A DNA stretch of 64,000 nucleotides from Parafrankia elaeagni (lineage in GTDB: Bacteria; Actinomycetota; Actinomycetes; Frankiales; Frankiaceae), in the NCBI RefSeq assembly GCF_000374165.1, contig NZ_KB893739.1, forward strand, positions 124,001 through 188,000. Reading direction: 5' to 3'. The translations under genes were made by a program, and so were the position numbers. Below the pieces are notes generated by a model. It saw only the letters and a list, made by a program, of their open reading frames with translations, had not been told where the DNA came from and did not search any database. Shown here piece by piece: positions 19,740 through 28,824 of the stretch (position 1 is its first letter; every line of letters begins with the position of its first letter).

Positions 19740-21550
19740 CGCCGGGAGCCCCGTCGCGGCTTGGGTAGCCGGGCGGCCAGCGGGCCGACCTTGCCGAGCT
19801 CCTCGCGGTGCTCGGCGGCGAACTCGGCCAGCGCCGTCACCAGCGACGGGATCGACGCCTCGGTGGCCTGGACGTCCACCCGCAGCCCGAGTTCGACCGC
19901 GGTGGCCGCGGTCGCCGGGCCGATCACCGCGATGACGGTCGTCTCGTGTGGCTTGCCGGCGATGCCGACCAGGTTGCGCACGGTGGAGGAGGACGTGAAG
20001 ACGACCGCGTCGACCCGCCCGCCCTTGAGTGCCTCGCGGATCGGCGCGGGCGGCGGGGCCGCCCGCACCGTGCGGTAGGCGGTGACGTCGTCGACCTGCC
20101 AGCCGCGGTCCTTCACCCCGGCGACGAGCGTGTCGGTGGCGATGTCGGCCCGCGGCAGCAGGACGCGGTCGAGCAGGTCGAGCGAGTCGTCGAACTCGGG
20201 CCACTCCTCCAGCAGGCCCTCGCTGGACTGCTGGCCGGCGGGCACCAGGTCGGGCCGGATACCGAAGGCGCGCAGCGCGTCCGCGGTGGCCTCGCCGATC
20301 GCGGCGACCTTGACCCCGGCGAAGGCGCGGGCGTCAAGGCTGCGCTCCTCGACCTTCTCCTGCACCGCCTTCACCGCGTTCACCGAGGTGAACGCGACCC
20401 ACTGGTACCGCCCGGAGACCAGGCCGGTGATGGCCCGCTCCATCGGGGCGGCGGTGCGGGGCGGCTCCACAGCGATCGTGGGCACCTCCAGCGGGCTCGC
20501 CCCGTGCGCGCGCAGGGAGTCGGAGAGGATCGCGGCCTGCTCCTTCGTCCGCGGCACCAGCACCGTCCAGCCGAACAGGGCGCGGGTCTCCCACCAGGAC
20601 AGCTTGGAGCGGGTCCCGACGACCTGGCCGACCGAGATGACGACCTCGTGCGGCGGGGTGGCGGTCGCGCCGAGCATGGGGGCGGCGTCGGCCTCGATCC
20701 GGTCCAGCGTCGAGGTGACGGTGCGCTGGTCGGTGGTGGTGCCGTCGACCGTGACCGCGATCGGGGTGTCACCGGGGCGGCCGTGCTCGACCAGCGCGGT
20801 GGCCACCTTGCCGATCTCGGTGGGACCAGCGGTGATGATCAGGGTGCCGGGCGCCTGGGCCAGGGCGCCCCAGTCGACGTCCCCGTGCGTGGTGGGCAGG
20901 CCGAGCCCGCCGAAGCCGGTCGGGTTGCCCAGGCCCAGCGGCGCGCCGAAGCCGCCGCCGACCCCCAGCGGGCCGGTGCCCAGGCCGGACATCGACCGGC
21001 TGCCGAGCCGCGGCGCGCCGAACGGCGGCGCGGTGAGCGGGCCGACCGGGTCGCCGGCGCCGAACGGCGACCCGCTGTTGACCGAACCCGAGGACGAGAA
21101 GACACCCGACGTGCTCGCGAAGGTGACCGGGGAGCCGGGGGCCACGCCGGCGTAGGTGGCCACGGCGGCCGACGTGGAGACACCGGGCACCACCCGGTAG
21201 GGGATCCGGGCCTTCGCCAGCGACTGGGCGTCCGCGGCTCCGATCCGGGTCAGCCACGGGTCCGACGCGTAGAGGCGGACGACCTTCTCCCCGGCCCGAG
21301 CCCGGCTGACGACCGCGGCGGTCGCGGCCTCGGCGTCGCGGACCGGCTTCGGGGCGTCGAGGTCACCGATCCGCAGCACCTCCGCCGACAGCGACTCGAC
21401 CACGGCGGGCGGGACGTCCGGATCGGCGACGACGACGTCCGCGGCGGCGAGGGTCTCCACGGCGAGGACGGTCAGCAGCCCCGGATCACGGGGTCCGGCG
21501 CCCACCAGCGCAACCGGGGACACGGGCTTCTTGGTACGTCGGGTGGCCAT
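19736..21550 (-). CDS. hemD: uroporphyrinogen-III synthase fused to a degenerate methyltransferase-like domain
   Basis: A 604-residue two-domain protein. Residues 1-300 follow the tetrapyrrole methylase fold (VALVGAGPRDPGLLTVLAVE at the start), but the usual VVRLKGGDPF motif reads VVRLYASDPW. A Gly/Ser/Pro-rich insert of about 70 residues near 152-225 breaks the domain. Residues 330-604 are a good uroporphyrinogen-III synthase (FTSVNAVKAV, AIGEATADALRAFGI, AVVFTSSSTVRNL), which closes the tetrapyrrole ring. SAM-dependent methylation looks unlikely. The ATG starts 2 bases after hemC. Similar divergent fusions are known in mycobacteria and Streptomyces. Confidence 0.9.
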   Translation of the reverse strand: MATRRTKKPVSPVALVGAGPRDPGLLTVLAVETLAAADVVVADPDVPPAVVESLSAEVLRIGDLDAPKPVRDAEAATAAVVSRARAGEKVVRLYASDPWLTRIGAADAQSLAKARIPYRVVPGVSTSAAVATYAGVAPGSPVTFASTSGVFSSSGSVNSGSPFGAGDPVGPLTAPPFGAPRLGSRSMSGLGTGPLGVGGGFGAPLGLGNPTGFGGLGLPTTHGDVDWGALAQAPGTLIITAGPTEIGKVATALVEHGRPGDTPIAVTVDGTTTDQRTVTSTLDRIEADAAPMLGATATPPHEVVISVGQVVGTRSKLSWWETRALFGWTVLVPRTKEQAAILSDSLRAHGASPLEVPTIAVEPPRTAAPMERAITGLVSGRYQWVAFTSVNAVKAVQEKVEERSLDARAFAGVKVAAIGEATADALRAFGIRPDLVPAGQQSSEGLLEEWPEFDDSLDLLDRVLLPRADIATDTLVAGVKDRGWQVDDVTAYRTVRAAPPPAPIREALKGGRVDAVVFTSSSTVRNLVGIAGKPHETTVIAVIGPATAATAVELGLRVDVQATEASIPSLVTALAEFAAEHREELGKVGPLAARLPKPRRGSRR

Positions 21551-21552
21551 GC

Positions 21553-22626
21553 TCAGCTTGTTCCCATCAGCGTGTGTGCTCCGGCGGACAACAGCTCGTC
21601 CGCGAGGCGCTGCCCGAGCGCCTCCGGGTCGACGGCAGAACCGGTGAGTTCGCGCCGCAGGACCCTGCCTCCATCCGGCGCCGAGACCACCGCCCGCAGG
21701 CGGATGCCACCCACGGCGGGCGCACCGTCGCCGCGCGTGTCCGGATGCGAGCCGGCTCCTGGAAGGACCTGGGCCAAGGCACCCACCGGAGCGGTGCAAC
21801 CGGCTTCGATTCCTGCCAGGAAAGCACGCTCGGCTCTGACCGCGACAGAGGACGATGCGTCGTCGAGCACAAACCGTAGCAGCTCGGCGAGTCCTCCATC
21901 GACGCCCCGGCCCCGATCTGGTCCGGCCTGATCGGATGCCGGTCCGGCGGCCGGCGTCCGGGCACACTCGATCGCCAGCGCGCCCTGACCGGGAGCGGGC
22001 AGGATCACCTCGGGCGGGATCACCTCGGTCACGGCGTCGAGCCGGTCGAGGCGCGCCAAGCCCGCGTGTGCGAGGACGACGGCGTCCACCTCGCCGTCGA
22101 TCGCCTTCTTGATCCGGGTGTCCACGTTGCCCCGGATCGGCACGACCTCGAAGCCGTGGCCGAGCGCGCGCAGCTGCGCCGCCCGCCGCGGCGACCCGGT
22201 GCCCACCCGCGCGTCGGGGCCGAGCTCCGCCAGCGTGCGCCCGCCGGGCGACACCAGGACATCCCGGGTGTCGGCCCGGGGCGGGACGGCGGCGATCACC
22301 AGCCCGTCCGGCGTGGCGGTGGGGAGGTCCTTGAGCGAGTGGACGGCGAGGTCGATCTCACCGGCCAGCAGCGCGTCGCGCAGGGCGCTCACGAAGACAC
22401 CCGTACCGCCGATCTGACTGATCGCCACCTGGGACCGGTCGCCCTCGGTGACGATCTCGACGAGCTCCACCGGCCGGCCGAGCCGGGCCCGCAGCGTCTC
22501 GGCGATCTGCCCCGACTGCGCCAGTGCCAGCGCCGAGCGACGTGTGCCCAGCCGCAGTGGCCGGCGCGCCAGCCAGGCGTGCTCCGGCGCGTCGGGCGCT
22601 GGGGTCTGCCCTCGGGTCTCAGTCAC
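21553..22626 (-). CDS. hemC: porphobilinogen deaminase (hydroxymethylbilane synthase)
   Basis: A 357-residue enzyme that polymerises four porphobilinogens into hydroxymethylbilane. Conserved parts are [20 protein letters not shown], the catalytic Asp region [18 protein letters not shown] and [10 protein letters not shown]. The dipyrromethane cofactor cysteine is in [17 protein letters not shown]. An extra loop of about 20 residues ([18 protein letters not shown]) precedes the third domain. The GTG overlaps the hemA stop. It works between HemB and HemD in the same operon. Confidence 0.95.
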   Translation of the reverse strand: MTETRGQTPAPDAPEHAWLARRPLRLGTRRSALALAQSGQIAETLRARLGRPVELVEIVTEGDRSQVAISQIGGTGVFVSALRDALLAGEIDLAVHSLKDLPTATPDGLVIAAVPPRADTRDVLVSPGGRTLAELGPDARVGTGSPRRAAQLRALGHGFEVVPIRGNVDTRIKKAIDGEVDAVVLAHAGLARLDRLDAVTEVIPPEVILPAPGQGALAIECARTPAAGPASDQAGPDRGRGVDGGLAELLRFVLDDASSSVAVRAERAFLAGIEAGCTAPVGALAQVLPGAGSHPDTRGDGAPAVGGIRLRAVVSAPDGGRVLRRELTGSAVDPEALGQRLADELLSAGAHTLMGTS

Positions 22627-24056
22627 GTTCTCTCCACCAGATCCAGGTCAGGGGCGGAGACGATGGCTGGCACGTCCCGGGGCAGGTCGAACAGTTCGCG
22701 AAGGGCCTCCGCATAGGAATCACCGCCCGGCGCCTCCGCGAGCTGCTGCACCCGCACCGTCGGTGCGTGCAGCAGCTTGTCGACCACCCTGCGGACCGTG
22801 CCGGAGACCATGTCCCACTCACGGTTGTCAAGATCGGGCATGCGGCTGCGCAGCCGGTCGAGCTCGTCGCGCACCACCGCCGCCGCGTGCGCCCGCAGAG
22901 CCACCACGGTCGGGGCGACCCGCTCCGCGCGCCGCCGGTCGAGGAAGCCGGCCACCTCAGCGGCGACCAGCGACCGGACGGCCTCCACGTCGTGGGACAC
23001 CTGTGCCCCGTCCAGGGCGACCCGGAGGGCCTCGATGTCGATCAGAGTGACCCCGGGCAACTCCCGCACGGCGGGATCGATGTCACGCGGGAGCGCGAGG
23101 TCGAGAAAGACCAGTGGGCGGCCGCCACGGCCCGCCATGGCCGACCGGACCACATCGTGACCCACCACGAGACCGGACGCACCGGTCGAGGAGAGGACCA
23201 GATCAGCCCGGCCGATCTCGTGGGCGACGTCGGCCAGGCCGACCGCCCGAGCGTCGTGGGTCTGCGCGACGCGGGCCGCGTGGGCCGGCGTCCGGTTCGC
23301 GACGACGACCTCGCCGGCACCGGCCCGGCGCACGGTCTGGGCCGCCAGCGAGCCCACCGCGCCCGCACCGATGATCAGCACACGGGCGCCGGCGAGGGGG
23401 GCTGCGTCATCACCCGGGGCGGCCGGTGCGGTGAGACCGGGGCGCAGCATCTCCTCGACCGCGTCCGCCGGGTCGGTTCCCGGACCCGCGACGGGCACGG
23501 CCAGCGCGTCCGGGCTGCGGGCCTGCAGGTCGAAGGCCGCCATCCGCACGCCGACCGCGACGATCGAGGCTCCCGCCGCGTCGATGGACGTCTCGGTGTG
23601 CGCACGCTTACCGACCCGCAGGGCGGTCTGGAACAGCCCGCCGAGGATCCCGCTGGTCACCTCGGCCGCCTGGGCCGCCCGGAACGCCACCCGCACCTGG
23701 CCGAGGATCTGCGACTCGCCGACCAGCATCGAGTCCAGACCGCACACCACCGAGAACAGGTGGCTGACCGCCCGCGCCTCGTGGTGCACGTAGAGGTGGT
23801 TCGCGAGGTCGTTCAGCGGCACCCCGCACACCCGGCTGAGCTGGTCGGAGATATCGGCCAGCCCGCCGTGGAAGGTCTCCACCTCGGCGTAGATCTCGGT
23901 GCGGTTGCAGGTCGAGAGGACCACCGCCTCGCTGATCTGGTCGGCCGCCACCAGATCGTGGAGGACCTTCGTCGTCTCGTCCGCGGAGACCGCGGCGAGC
24001 TCCAGCAGCGAGGTCGGTGCGGTCCGGTGGTTGAGCCCCACCGCCAGCAGGCTCAC
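22623..24056 (-). CDS. hemA: glutamyl-tRNA reductase
   Basis: A 477-residue enzyme that reduces glutamyl-tRNA to glutamate-1-semialdehyde with NADPH, the committed step of the C5 heme pathway. The catalytic cysteine is in [15 protein letters not shown] near residue 50. The signature [19 protein letters not shown] and the NADPH loop [15 protein letters not shown] are intact, and a C-terminal dimerisation helix is present. An insert of about 40 residues separates the catalytic and NADP domains. The GTG overlaps the rex stop. Expression should follow the Rex operator at 25123-25146. Confidence 0.95.
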   Translation of the reverse strand: MSLLAVGLNHRTAPTSLLELAAVSADETTKVLHDLVAADQISEAVVLSTCNRTEIYAEVETFHGGLADISDQLSRVCGVPLNDLANHLYVHHEARAVSHLFSVVCGLDSMLVGESQILGQVRVAFRAAQAAEVTSGILGGLFQTALRVGKRAHTETSIDAAGASIVAVGVRMAAFDLQARSPDALAVPVAGPGTDPADAVEEMLRPGLTAPAAPGDDAAPLAGARVLIIGAGAVGSLAAQTVRRAGAGEVVVANRTPAHAARVAQTHDARAVGLADVAHEIGRADLVLSSTGASGLVVGHDVVRSAMAGRGGRPLVFLDLALPRDIDPAVRELPGVTLIDIEALRVALDGAQVSHDVEAVRSLVAAEVAGFLDRRRAERVAPTVVALRAHAAAVVRDELDRLRSRMPDLDNREWDMVSGTVRRVVDKLLHAPTVRVQQLAEAPGGDSYAEALRELFDLPRDVPAIVSAPDLDLVERT

Positions 24057-24892
24057 TCGGAGTCACCCCCACGCGCCACCGCGGGTAGCGGCACATCCGG
24101 CGCCACCCGTGACGGCGGTGGCACCACCCGACGGGTCATCCGCACGACCTCACCAGCCTCGTCATCCACGGTTGCGCCCGGCCCCGGCCCGCGACCGCCC
24201 GCCACGGCTCCGGCGGGCGGGCCGGGCGACGGACGTTTGCGAGCCTCGTGAAAGGAGAGAATCTGCAGTTCCAGGGCAAGGTCGACCTTACGCACATCTA
24301 CTCCCTCCGGCACCGAAAGCACCGTGGGGGCGAAGTTCAGGATGCTGGTCACGCCCGCTGCGACGAGACGGTCGCAGACATGCTGGGCCGCCGCCGCCGG
24401 CGTGCAGATCACGCCGATGGTCACCTGACAGTCCTCGATGACCGCTTCCAGCTCGTCGACCGGGCGGACGACCACCTCGCCGACCCGCTCACCCACACGG
24501 GACGGATCCGCGTCGACCAGCGCCGCGATGCGGAACCCACGGGCGTGGAAACCGCCGTACCCGGCAAGTGCATGCCCGAGGTTACCCACCCCCACAAGCA
24601 CCACCGAACGGTCTTCGGTCAGGCCGAGCTCGGCCGAAATGCACTCCAGCAGGATGCCCACCTCGTACCCGACCCCACGCGTCCCGAACGAGCCGAGCTG
24701 CGAGAGGTCCTTGCGGACCTTCGCCGAGGTCACCCCGGCGGCGGCGGCCAGAGTGTCCGAGGACACGGTGTGCACCCCACTCTCGCCGAGCGCGGTCAGC
24801 ACACGTAGGTAGAGGGGCAGCCTGGCGACCGTGGCCTCGGGCATCGACGATCTGCCCGACAGCCGCCCGGCCCCCCGCCGTGGTTGACGCAT
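24053..24892 (-). CDS. rex: redox-sensing transcriptional repressor Rex
   Basis: A 279-residue NAD(H)-sensing repressor. The winged helix ([15 protein letters not shown] and [20 protein letters not shown]) is at about 24-66 and the GTRGVGYEV turn follows. The Rossmann loop [19 protein letters not shown] is near residue 96. The last 60 residues are a Pro/Gly/Arg-rich tail absent from compact homologues. Rex binds its operator when NADH is low relative to NAD+ and is released as NADH rises. It leads the heme operon and a near-ideal Rex site lies 231 bases upstream, so autoregulation together with hemACDB is expected. Confidence 0.95.
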   Translation of the reverse strand: MRQPRRGAGRLSGRSSMPEATVARLPLYLRVLTALGESGVHTVSSDTLAAAAGVTSAKVRKDLSQLGSFGTRGVGYEVGILLECISAELGLTEDRSVVLVGVGNLGHALAGYGGFHARGFRIAALVDADPSRVGERVGEVVVRPVDELEAVIEDCQVTIGVICTPAAAAQHVCDRLVAAGVTSILNFAPTVLSVPEGVDVRKVDLALELQILSFHEARKRPSPGPPAGAVAGGRGPGPGATVDDEAGEVVRMTRRVVPPPSRVAPDVPLPAVARGGDSE

Positions 24893-25083
24893 CCGCGGCT
24901 CCCGACATCGTTCGACAGTGCGGGCCGGCTACTCGGCCCCGTGGACCGGTGGCCGTGCCATGCGAGACGGCCCCGCCGGCCTGCACGGGTCTGCTCCGCG
25001 CGGTCACGCCCGGCCCGGTGGTCACGCCCGAGCAGCGGGCGCGGCCGGCCCGGCGCTCCGTGCGGCCGACGACCGCGTCTGCG

Positions 25084-25115
25084 TCTGCGGACCCACAGAT
25101 CTGCGGACCCACAGA
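25084..25115. repeat. two tandem copies of a 16-bp repeat beside the Rex site
   Basis: TCTGCGGACCCACAGA occurs twice without a gap, 7 bases from the Rex palindrome and between it and rex. Each copy starts with TCTG and ends with CAGA, so each is itself a weak inverted repeat. The position fits a promoter-proximal or leader element. Its binding protein is unknown. Confidence 0.8.
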
Positions 25116-25122
25116 GTCTACG

Positions 25123-25146
25123 ACTTCGTGAAGGGATTCACGAAGT
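25123..25146. promoter_or_regulatory. predicted Rex operator (ROP) upstream of rex-hemACDB
   Basis: A perfect inverted repeat with 10-bp arms: ACTTCGTGAA, spacer GGGA, TTCACGAAGT. The Streptomyces Rex operator is TGTGAA-N4-TTCACA; here the core is CGTGAA-N4-TTCACG with the same 4-base spacing. It lies upstream of rex, where Streptomyces coelicolor has its Rex site controlling rex-hemACD. Reading all this together, it is the operator through which Rex controls itself and heme synthesis. Confidence 0.85.
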
Positions 25147-25194
25147 ACTGAGGCCCGTGCGACCCCCACCCCGGCCGGCAGCCCAGGTCGCCCC

Positions 25195-25593
25195 CTACCG
25201 GGCGGAACGCCCCGACCGCCAGGACCACCGGTCGCCGGCCAGCGCCCGGCGCAGCCGCTCCTCCTCGACCCGCCAGTAGCCGTGCTCCCGACCGTCCACG
25301 AGAATGACCGGCACCCGGTCCCCGTAGGCATCGACGGCGGCCGGGTCGGCATCGACATCGGTCTCCCGCCAGCTGACACCCAGCTCCGCACCGACCCGCG
25401 CGATCACCTGCCGCGCGTCGTCGCACAGGTGACAGCCGGCCCTGGTCACCAGCTCGATCCGGGTCGCGGCCGCCTCGTCGCCGGAACCGGTGCCGGAACC
25501 GGCGCCGCGGTGGCTCGGCCCGGCGCCCGGGGCGGGATCACCGGACCCGGGAGGGTGCTGCCGTTCGGAGTTCGCTGCGCGGGCGTCGATCAC
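25195..25593 (-). CDS. glutaredoxin-like protein (DUF836 type)
   Basis: A 132-residue protein. After a disordered N-terminus of about 45 residues comes a compact thioredoxin-like fold with the redox motif VTRAGCHLCDDARQV (CxxC). The family-typical DRVPVILVDGREHGYWRVEEERLRRAL follows, with its cis-Pro. DUF836 proteins are small glutaredoxin-related thiol proteins. It is upstream of the Rex site and not necessarily co-transcribed with rex. A glutaredoxin-like gene in this position is also found near rex in Streptomyces. The partner thiol is unknown, possibly mycothiol. Confidence 0.8.
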   Translation of the reverse strand: MIDARAANSERQHPPGSGDPAPGAGPSHRGAGSGTGSGDEAAATRIELVTRAGCHLCDDARQVIARVGAELGVSWRETDVDADPAAVDAYGDRVPVILVDGREHGYWRVEEERLRRALAGDRWSWRSGRSAR

Positions 25594-26048
25594 CCCAGCG
25601 ACGATAATGCTTCCGCGGCGAGCGGATACCTACCATCGGGTGACAACCCACTGTCCGTCGGCGACTGGCGGCGGGTTACGGTACCTGGTCTCCCTGGACG
25701 GGCCTCCTGGCTACACTCAGCTACCCGACGGCTATGGTGGTGGCGCCCATCACCGCCCGCGACGTCCTTGCCGGGAGCCCGTATGCGCACCACGACGCGC
25801 CCCACTCGTCGACGGTCGCGGCACGGCGCAACCGGCATCGTTCCTGCCAGGGCTGCTTCCCCGGAAACCGATCCCACCGGAACCCCTCCCACCGGAACCG
25901 ATCCCACCGGAACCGATCCCGCCGGAACCGATCCCGCCGGAGCTGTCCCTGCCGGAACCGTCACCGCGGCGCCCACGGGCGGGTGGGCCGCCCGACGGAC
26001 GGCGGCGCGACCGGCCGGGCACGTGGGCATCCGGCCGGCGGGGACACC
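25594..26048. other. bldN upstream region with a tandem array
   Basis: A 455-base gap between divergent genes. Near its start there is a less GC-rich stretch (about 25598-25740) suited to promoters. The second half contains seven 15-bp units (25861-25965, listed separately). No gene with protein-like composition was found on either strand. Confidence 0.45.
25861..25965 (+). repeat. 15-bp tandem array, 7 units, upstream of the BldN-type gene
   Basis: Seven consecutive 15-bp units follow the pattern CCGGAACCGATCCCA. Units 3-5 differ by one base; the outer units are more diverged. The array ends 83 bases before the GTG of the sigma factor. All three rightward frames stay open through it (for example PPEPI and PTGTD pentapeptides). 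It could therefore be a leader element or part of a longer, unrecognised N-terminus. Confidence 0.85.
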
Positions 26049-26918
26049 GTGCGCCTGCTGATCACACCGGCGAGCGCGCGCGGCGGGATCGCCGGTGGCG
26101 TCGGCGGCCACGTCCCACGCGCCACACCCGTCCTGGGACGCCTCCTCGCCCTGCTACCGCTGCTCGGTACCGCCGCTGTCATGTCCCGCGCAACCGCCGG
26201 GAATGCCACCCGCATCGACGCGTCGGAGCCGCAGCACCCGCCGGAGCCGACTGACCGGTCGAACCGGTCTGATCGGCCGGGCCTGCGGGGACTGCCGGAC
26301 CTGATGGACCGGCCGCAGCCGGCGGCCGTGGCGCGCCCGCCGGATCCACGGGTGGACGCCGACCTCGTCCAGCGGGCCCGCCGCGGGGAGCGGGAGGCGT
26401 TCGGTCAGATCTACGACCGCTACGCCGACTTCGTCTACCGCTTTGCCTTCTACCGTGTCGGCGGCAACCGCGCGGTCGCCGAGGACGTGGTCTCCGAGAC
26501 GTTCCTGCGCGCGCTGACCAGGATCTCGACCTTCGAATGGCAGGGCCGGGACATCGGCGCGTGGCTGGTCACCATCGCCCGCAACCACATCGTCGACCTC
26601 GCCCGCTCGGGCCGGGCCCGGCTGGAGTTCCCGGCCGCCGACCTGTTCACCACCGCCGAGAGTGGTGTGGGCCTGCGCACGTCCGTCCCGGGTCCGGAGG
26701 ACACCGTCCTGTCCGCGCTCAGCCTGCGCGACCTGCTCCAGGCCGTCAGCTCACTGGGCTCGGAGCAGCGGGAATGCGTCACGCTGCGGTTCCTCGAGGG
26801 GTTGTCGGTGCGCGAGACCGCACAGGCGATGAACAAGAAGGAGGGGGCGGTGCGGGCACTGCAGCTACGGGCCGTGCGTGCCCTTGCCCGCAGCCTGCCC
26901 ACGTCACGTGGAGACTGA
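26049..26918 (+). CDS. bldN: BldN-type ECF RNA polymerase sigma factor
   Basis: A 289-residue sigma factor. Region 2 spans about 115-185 (AFGQIYDRYADFVYR, YRVGG, SETFLRALTRIS, WQGRDIGAWLVTIARN) and region 4 spans 225-283 (ECVTLRFLEGLSVRETAQAM). These segments and the long N-terminal extension match BldN of Streptomyces, an ECF factor made as a pro-protein and needed for aerial growth. The position beside rex and the heme genes is the same as in Streptomyces. GTG 26049 has GGGGA upstream; ATG 26181 is an alternative. A role in sporangium or spore development is inferred. No anti-sigma gene is adjacent. Confidence 0.85.
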   Translation: MRLLITPASARGGIAGGVGGHVPRATPVLGRLLALLPLLGTAAVMSRATAGNATRIDASEPQHPPEPTDRSNRSDRPGLRGLPDLMDRPQPAAVARPPDPRVDADLVQRARRGEREAFGQIYDRYADFVYRFAFYRVGGNRAVAEDVVSETFLRALTRISTFEWQGRDIGAWLVTIARNHIVDLARSGRARLEFPAADLFTTAESGVGLRTSVPGPEDTVLSALSLRDLLQAVSSLGSEQRECVTLRFLEGLSVRETAQAMNKKEGAVRALQLRAVRALARSLPTSRGD

Positions 26919-27122
26919 CGGCGGGCCGGTGCCGGCTTCCCGGGGCCGCCGGGGTCGTAGGCTGACGGCGCCGCCCACGGGCCCGGGCAGCCGGATCTCC
27001 TCCGGCGCCCGCGGGCGGGCATGCCACGATTCCACCGAAAGGATCGAACATGCGTTCCAGCGTCGAACGCCGTCTCCTTCCCGGCCTGAACGCCGGGGCC
27101 TCCATGCCGCGAGCCCGATGAC

Positions 27123-28007
27123 ATGAGGGTGCGACGGCGCAAGGACCATCTGCACGGCCGCGAGGCGGCGGAGGCGGCTGCCACCGCCGCGCTGAAAGTT
27201 GCCGCCGAAGAGGTGGCGAAGCCCCCGCCGGACGAGTCCGCCGCGGCCTTCTTCGACGTCGACAACACCATGATGGCCGGCGCCTCGATCTTCTACTTCG
27301 CCCGCGGCCTGGCCGCCCGCGACTTCTTCGACTCCCGGGACCTGCTCAAGTTCGGCTGGCAGCACATCAGCTACCGGGTACGTGGCCTCGAGGACCCGAA
27401 CGGCATGCGGGACGCCCGTGAGGCCGCGCTCGCCTTCGTCGCCGGGCGCAACGTCACCGACATCGTCCGCTACGGCGAGGAGATCTACGACGAGCGGATG
27501 GCACAGCAGATCTACTCGGGCACGCACGCCCTGGCCCAGCAGCACCTCGATGCCGGGCAGCGGGTCTGGCTCGTCACCGCGACCCCCGTCGAGCTGGCGT
27601 CCATCGTCGCCCGGCGGCTGAACCTCACCGGCGCGCTGGGCACCGTCAGCGAGGTCGCGGACGGCTGTTACACCGGGCGCCTCGTCGGCGAGCCGCTGCA
27701 CGGGCCGGCCAAGGGCGCGGCCGTGCAGGCACTGGCCGAACGCGAGGGACTCGACCTGGCCCGGTGCTGGGCCTACTCGGACTCGATCAACGATCTGCCG
27801 ATGCTCTCGCTTGTCGGGCATCCGGTGGCCATCAACCCGGATCCCGACCTGCGCGCGGTCGCCAGGGAGCGGGGCTGGCTGATCAAGGACTTCCGCACCG
27901 CCCGCAAGGCGGCCAGGATCGGCATCCCGACGGCCGCCGGGCTCGGCGCCCTCGGCGGCGGCGTGGCCGCCGGTATGGCACTACGCCGCCGCTACGGCGG
28001 AACCTGA
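27123..28007 (+). CDS. HAD-IB family phosphatase
   Basis: A 294-residue hydrolase of the SerB-like HAD-IB class. Motif I is FFDVDNTMM near residue 44, motif II is in WLVTATPVE, the motif III lysine is in [13 protein letters not shown], and motif IV is [11 protein letters not shown]. The C-terminal 25 residues form a glycine/alanine-rich hydrophobic stretch ([14 protein letters not shown]) that could lie on or in the membrane. The phosphorylated substrate is unknown; homologues are often labelled phosphoserine phosphatase-like without proof. It follows the sigma factor after 204 bases, as in related genomes. Confidence 0.85.
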   Translation: MRVRRRKDHLHGREAAEAAATAALKVAAEEVAKPPPDESAAAFFDVDNTMMAGASIFYFARGLAARDFFDSRDLLKFGWQHISYRVRGLEDPNGMRDAREAALAFVAGRNVTDIVRYGEEIYDERMAQQIYSGTHALAQQHLDAGQRVWLVTATPVELASIVARRLNLTGALGTVSEVADGCYTGRLVGEPLHGPAKGAAVQALAEREGLDLARCWAYSDSINDLPMLSLVGHPVAINPDPDLRAVARERGWLIKDFRTARKAARIGIPTAAGLGALGGGVAAGMALRRRYGGT

Positions 28008-28103
28008 CGGGGCTGCCCGCCGGGCGGCTCGGGCGAAGCCGGGGCTCGGGCCGGGCCGGGGCTGGCGCTCGAGCTGGCCACTTACGATGGGTGTCCGGCC
28101 GAT

Positions 28104-28133
28104 GGGTAACACCAATGTGGGTGACACCAGTGT
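28104..28133 (+). repeat. 15-bp direct repeat, two copies
   Basis: GGGTAACACCAATGT is followed directly by GGGTGACACCAGTGT, 13 of 15 positions identical. It stands in the 377-base gap between the HAD gene and the inverted element. This gap shows no convincing gene. The pair could be an operator; no adjacent regulator is known. Confidence 0.6.
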
Positions 28134-28438
28134 CGGAAACCAGCCCCAGCCATCGACCGGGACGTCCCGACGACCGTCACGCCAGCCGGACCAGAACTGC
28201 TCCCGGACACGGCGAACGCATCTGGCGCGCACCGGCAGCCGTCAACGGAACGTCCGCACCCACCTGCCGGACGGACGGCGGCCCGCCGAACCGGTCCCAC
28301 CGCGTCGGCGGCGGCCCTCAGGGATGCCGCCAGACGACTGACCAGCCGTTCTCCACACTCCGGAGCAGGGTCGCGCCGAGCATCGGCGGTGGCGGGCAGT
28401 TGTATTGACGATGGAAACTAAAGGGCTCGCCGTGGCCT

Positions 28439-28603
28439 CTACTTTCCGAGGGCTTGCAGAATTCCCACCTCAGCCGCCGTCAAGGTATCCCCCAGAAAGA
28501 CCACAGGAAGGTCATTTCGCCAGGCAAACGGTCCGCCCGACCCCTCCGCTATTGTGTCCAGCGATGTCAGATCCCAGCCGTCACCGGATCGGCGCCGCCG
28601 CAT
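28439..28603 (-). CDS. small orphan protein in the left half of the inverted duplication
   Basis: A 54-residue open frame: after four arginines it reads DGWDLTSLDTIAEGS, then WRNDLPVVFLGD and the tail TLTAAEVGILQALGK. The C-terminal 24 residues align with the end of the rightward frame 28564-28824 (LTAAEVGILQAL against LTSTKVDVLQGL). Codon differences between the copies include silent and conservative changes, which suggests coding history. A TAG ends it 5 codons before the stop used by its partner, so it may be truncated. No ribosome site precedes the ATG, and the frame stays open further upstream. Function unknown. Confidence 0.4.
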   Translation of the reverse strand: MRRRRSGDGWDLTSLDTIAEGSGGPFAWRNDLPVVFLGDTLTAAEVGILQALGK

Positions 28604-28824
28604 CACCAGGCCAGACCATCGGGTTCCACCTTCGGCTGGGCGACCCGAAACCGGGGATCGGCACGCGAGAATCTGGCACCACTGACACCTTTCGCCTCGA
28701 GTTCAGGCCCTCCCCTCAAATGATCGACTTCCTTCGCGTGGCCTTTCCCGAGAATGTCTTGACGTCGACCAAGGTCGATGTTTTGCAAGGCCTCAAGAGT
28801 GAAAGGCCACGGAAAGGTCTTTAG
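28564..28824 (+). CDS. small orphan protein in the right half of the inverted duplication
   Basis: An 86-residue open frame from ATG 28564 to a TAG inside the right inverted arm. It contains TIGFHLRLGDPKPGIG, a DTFRLEFRPSPQMIDFL segment and the tail VAFPENVLTSTKVDVLQGLK. The tail is homologous to the leftward frame 28439-28603, and the two frames overlap at their 5' ends by 40 bases. Composition is more ordinary and less GC-biased than neighbouring genes, a hint of transfer. An upstream in-frame ATG lies in the left arm (28411). No family was recognised. Confidence 0.4.
   Translation: MSDPSRHRIGAAASPGQTIGFHLRLGDPKPGIGTRESGTTDTFRLEFRPSPQMIDFLRVAFPENVLTSTKVDVLQGLKSERPRKGL

Noticed and set aside
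19736-21550. Active uroporphyrinogen-III C-methyltransferase call
   Set aside because: The SAM-binding GGDP motif is missing and the domain is interrupted, so only the synthase activity was called.
25861-25965. Possible CRISPR or riboswitch in the sigma factor leader
   Set aside because: No spacers and no conserved aptamer-like helices; the 15-bp periodicity is that of a tandem repeat.
28087-28341. 84-residue rightward frame before the inverted element
   Set aside because: Pro/Arg/Thr-rich without motifs or ribosome site and explained by base composition.
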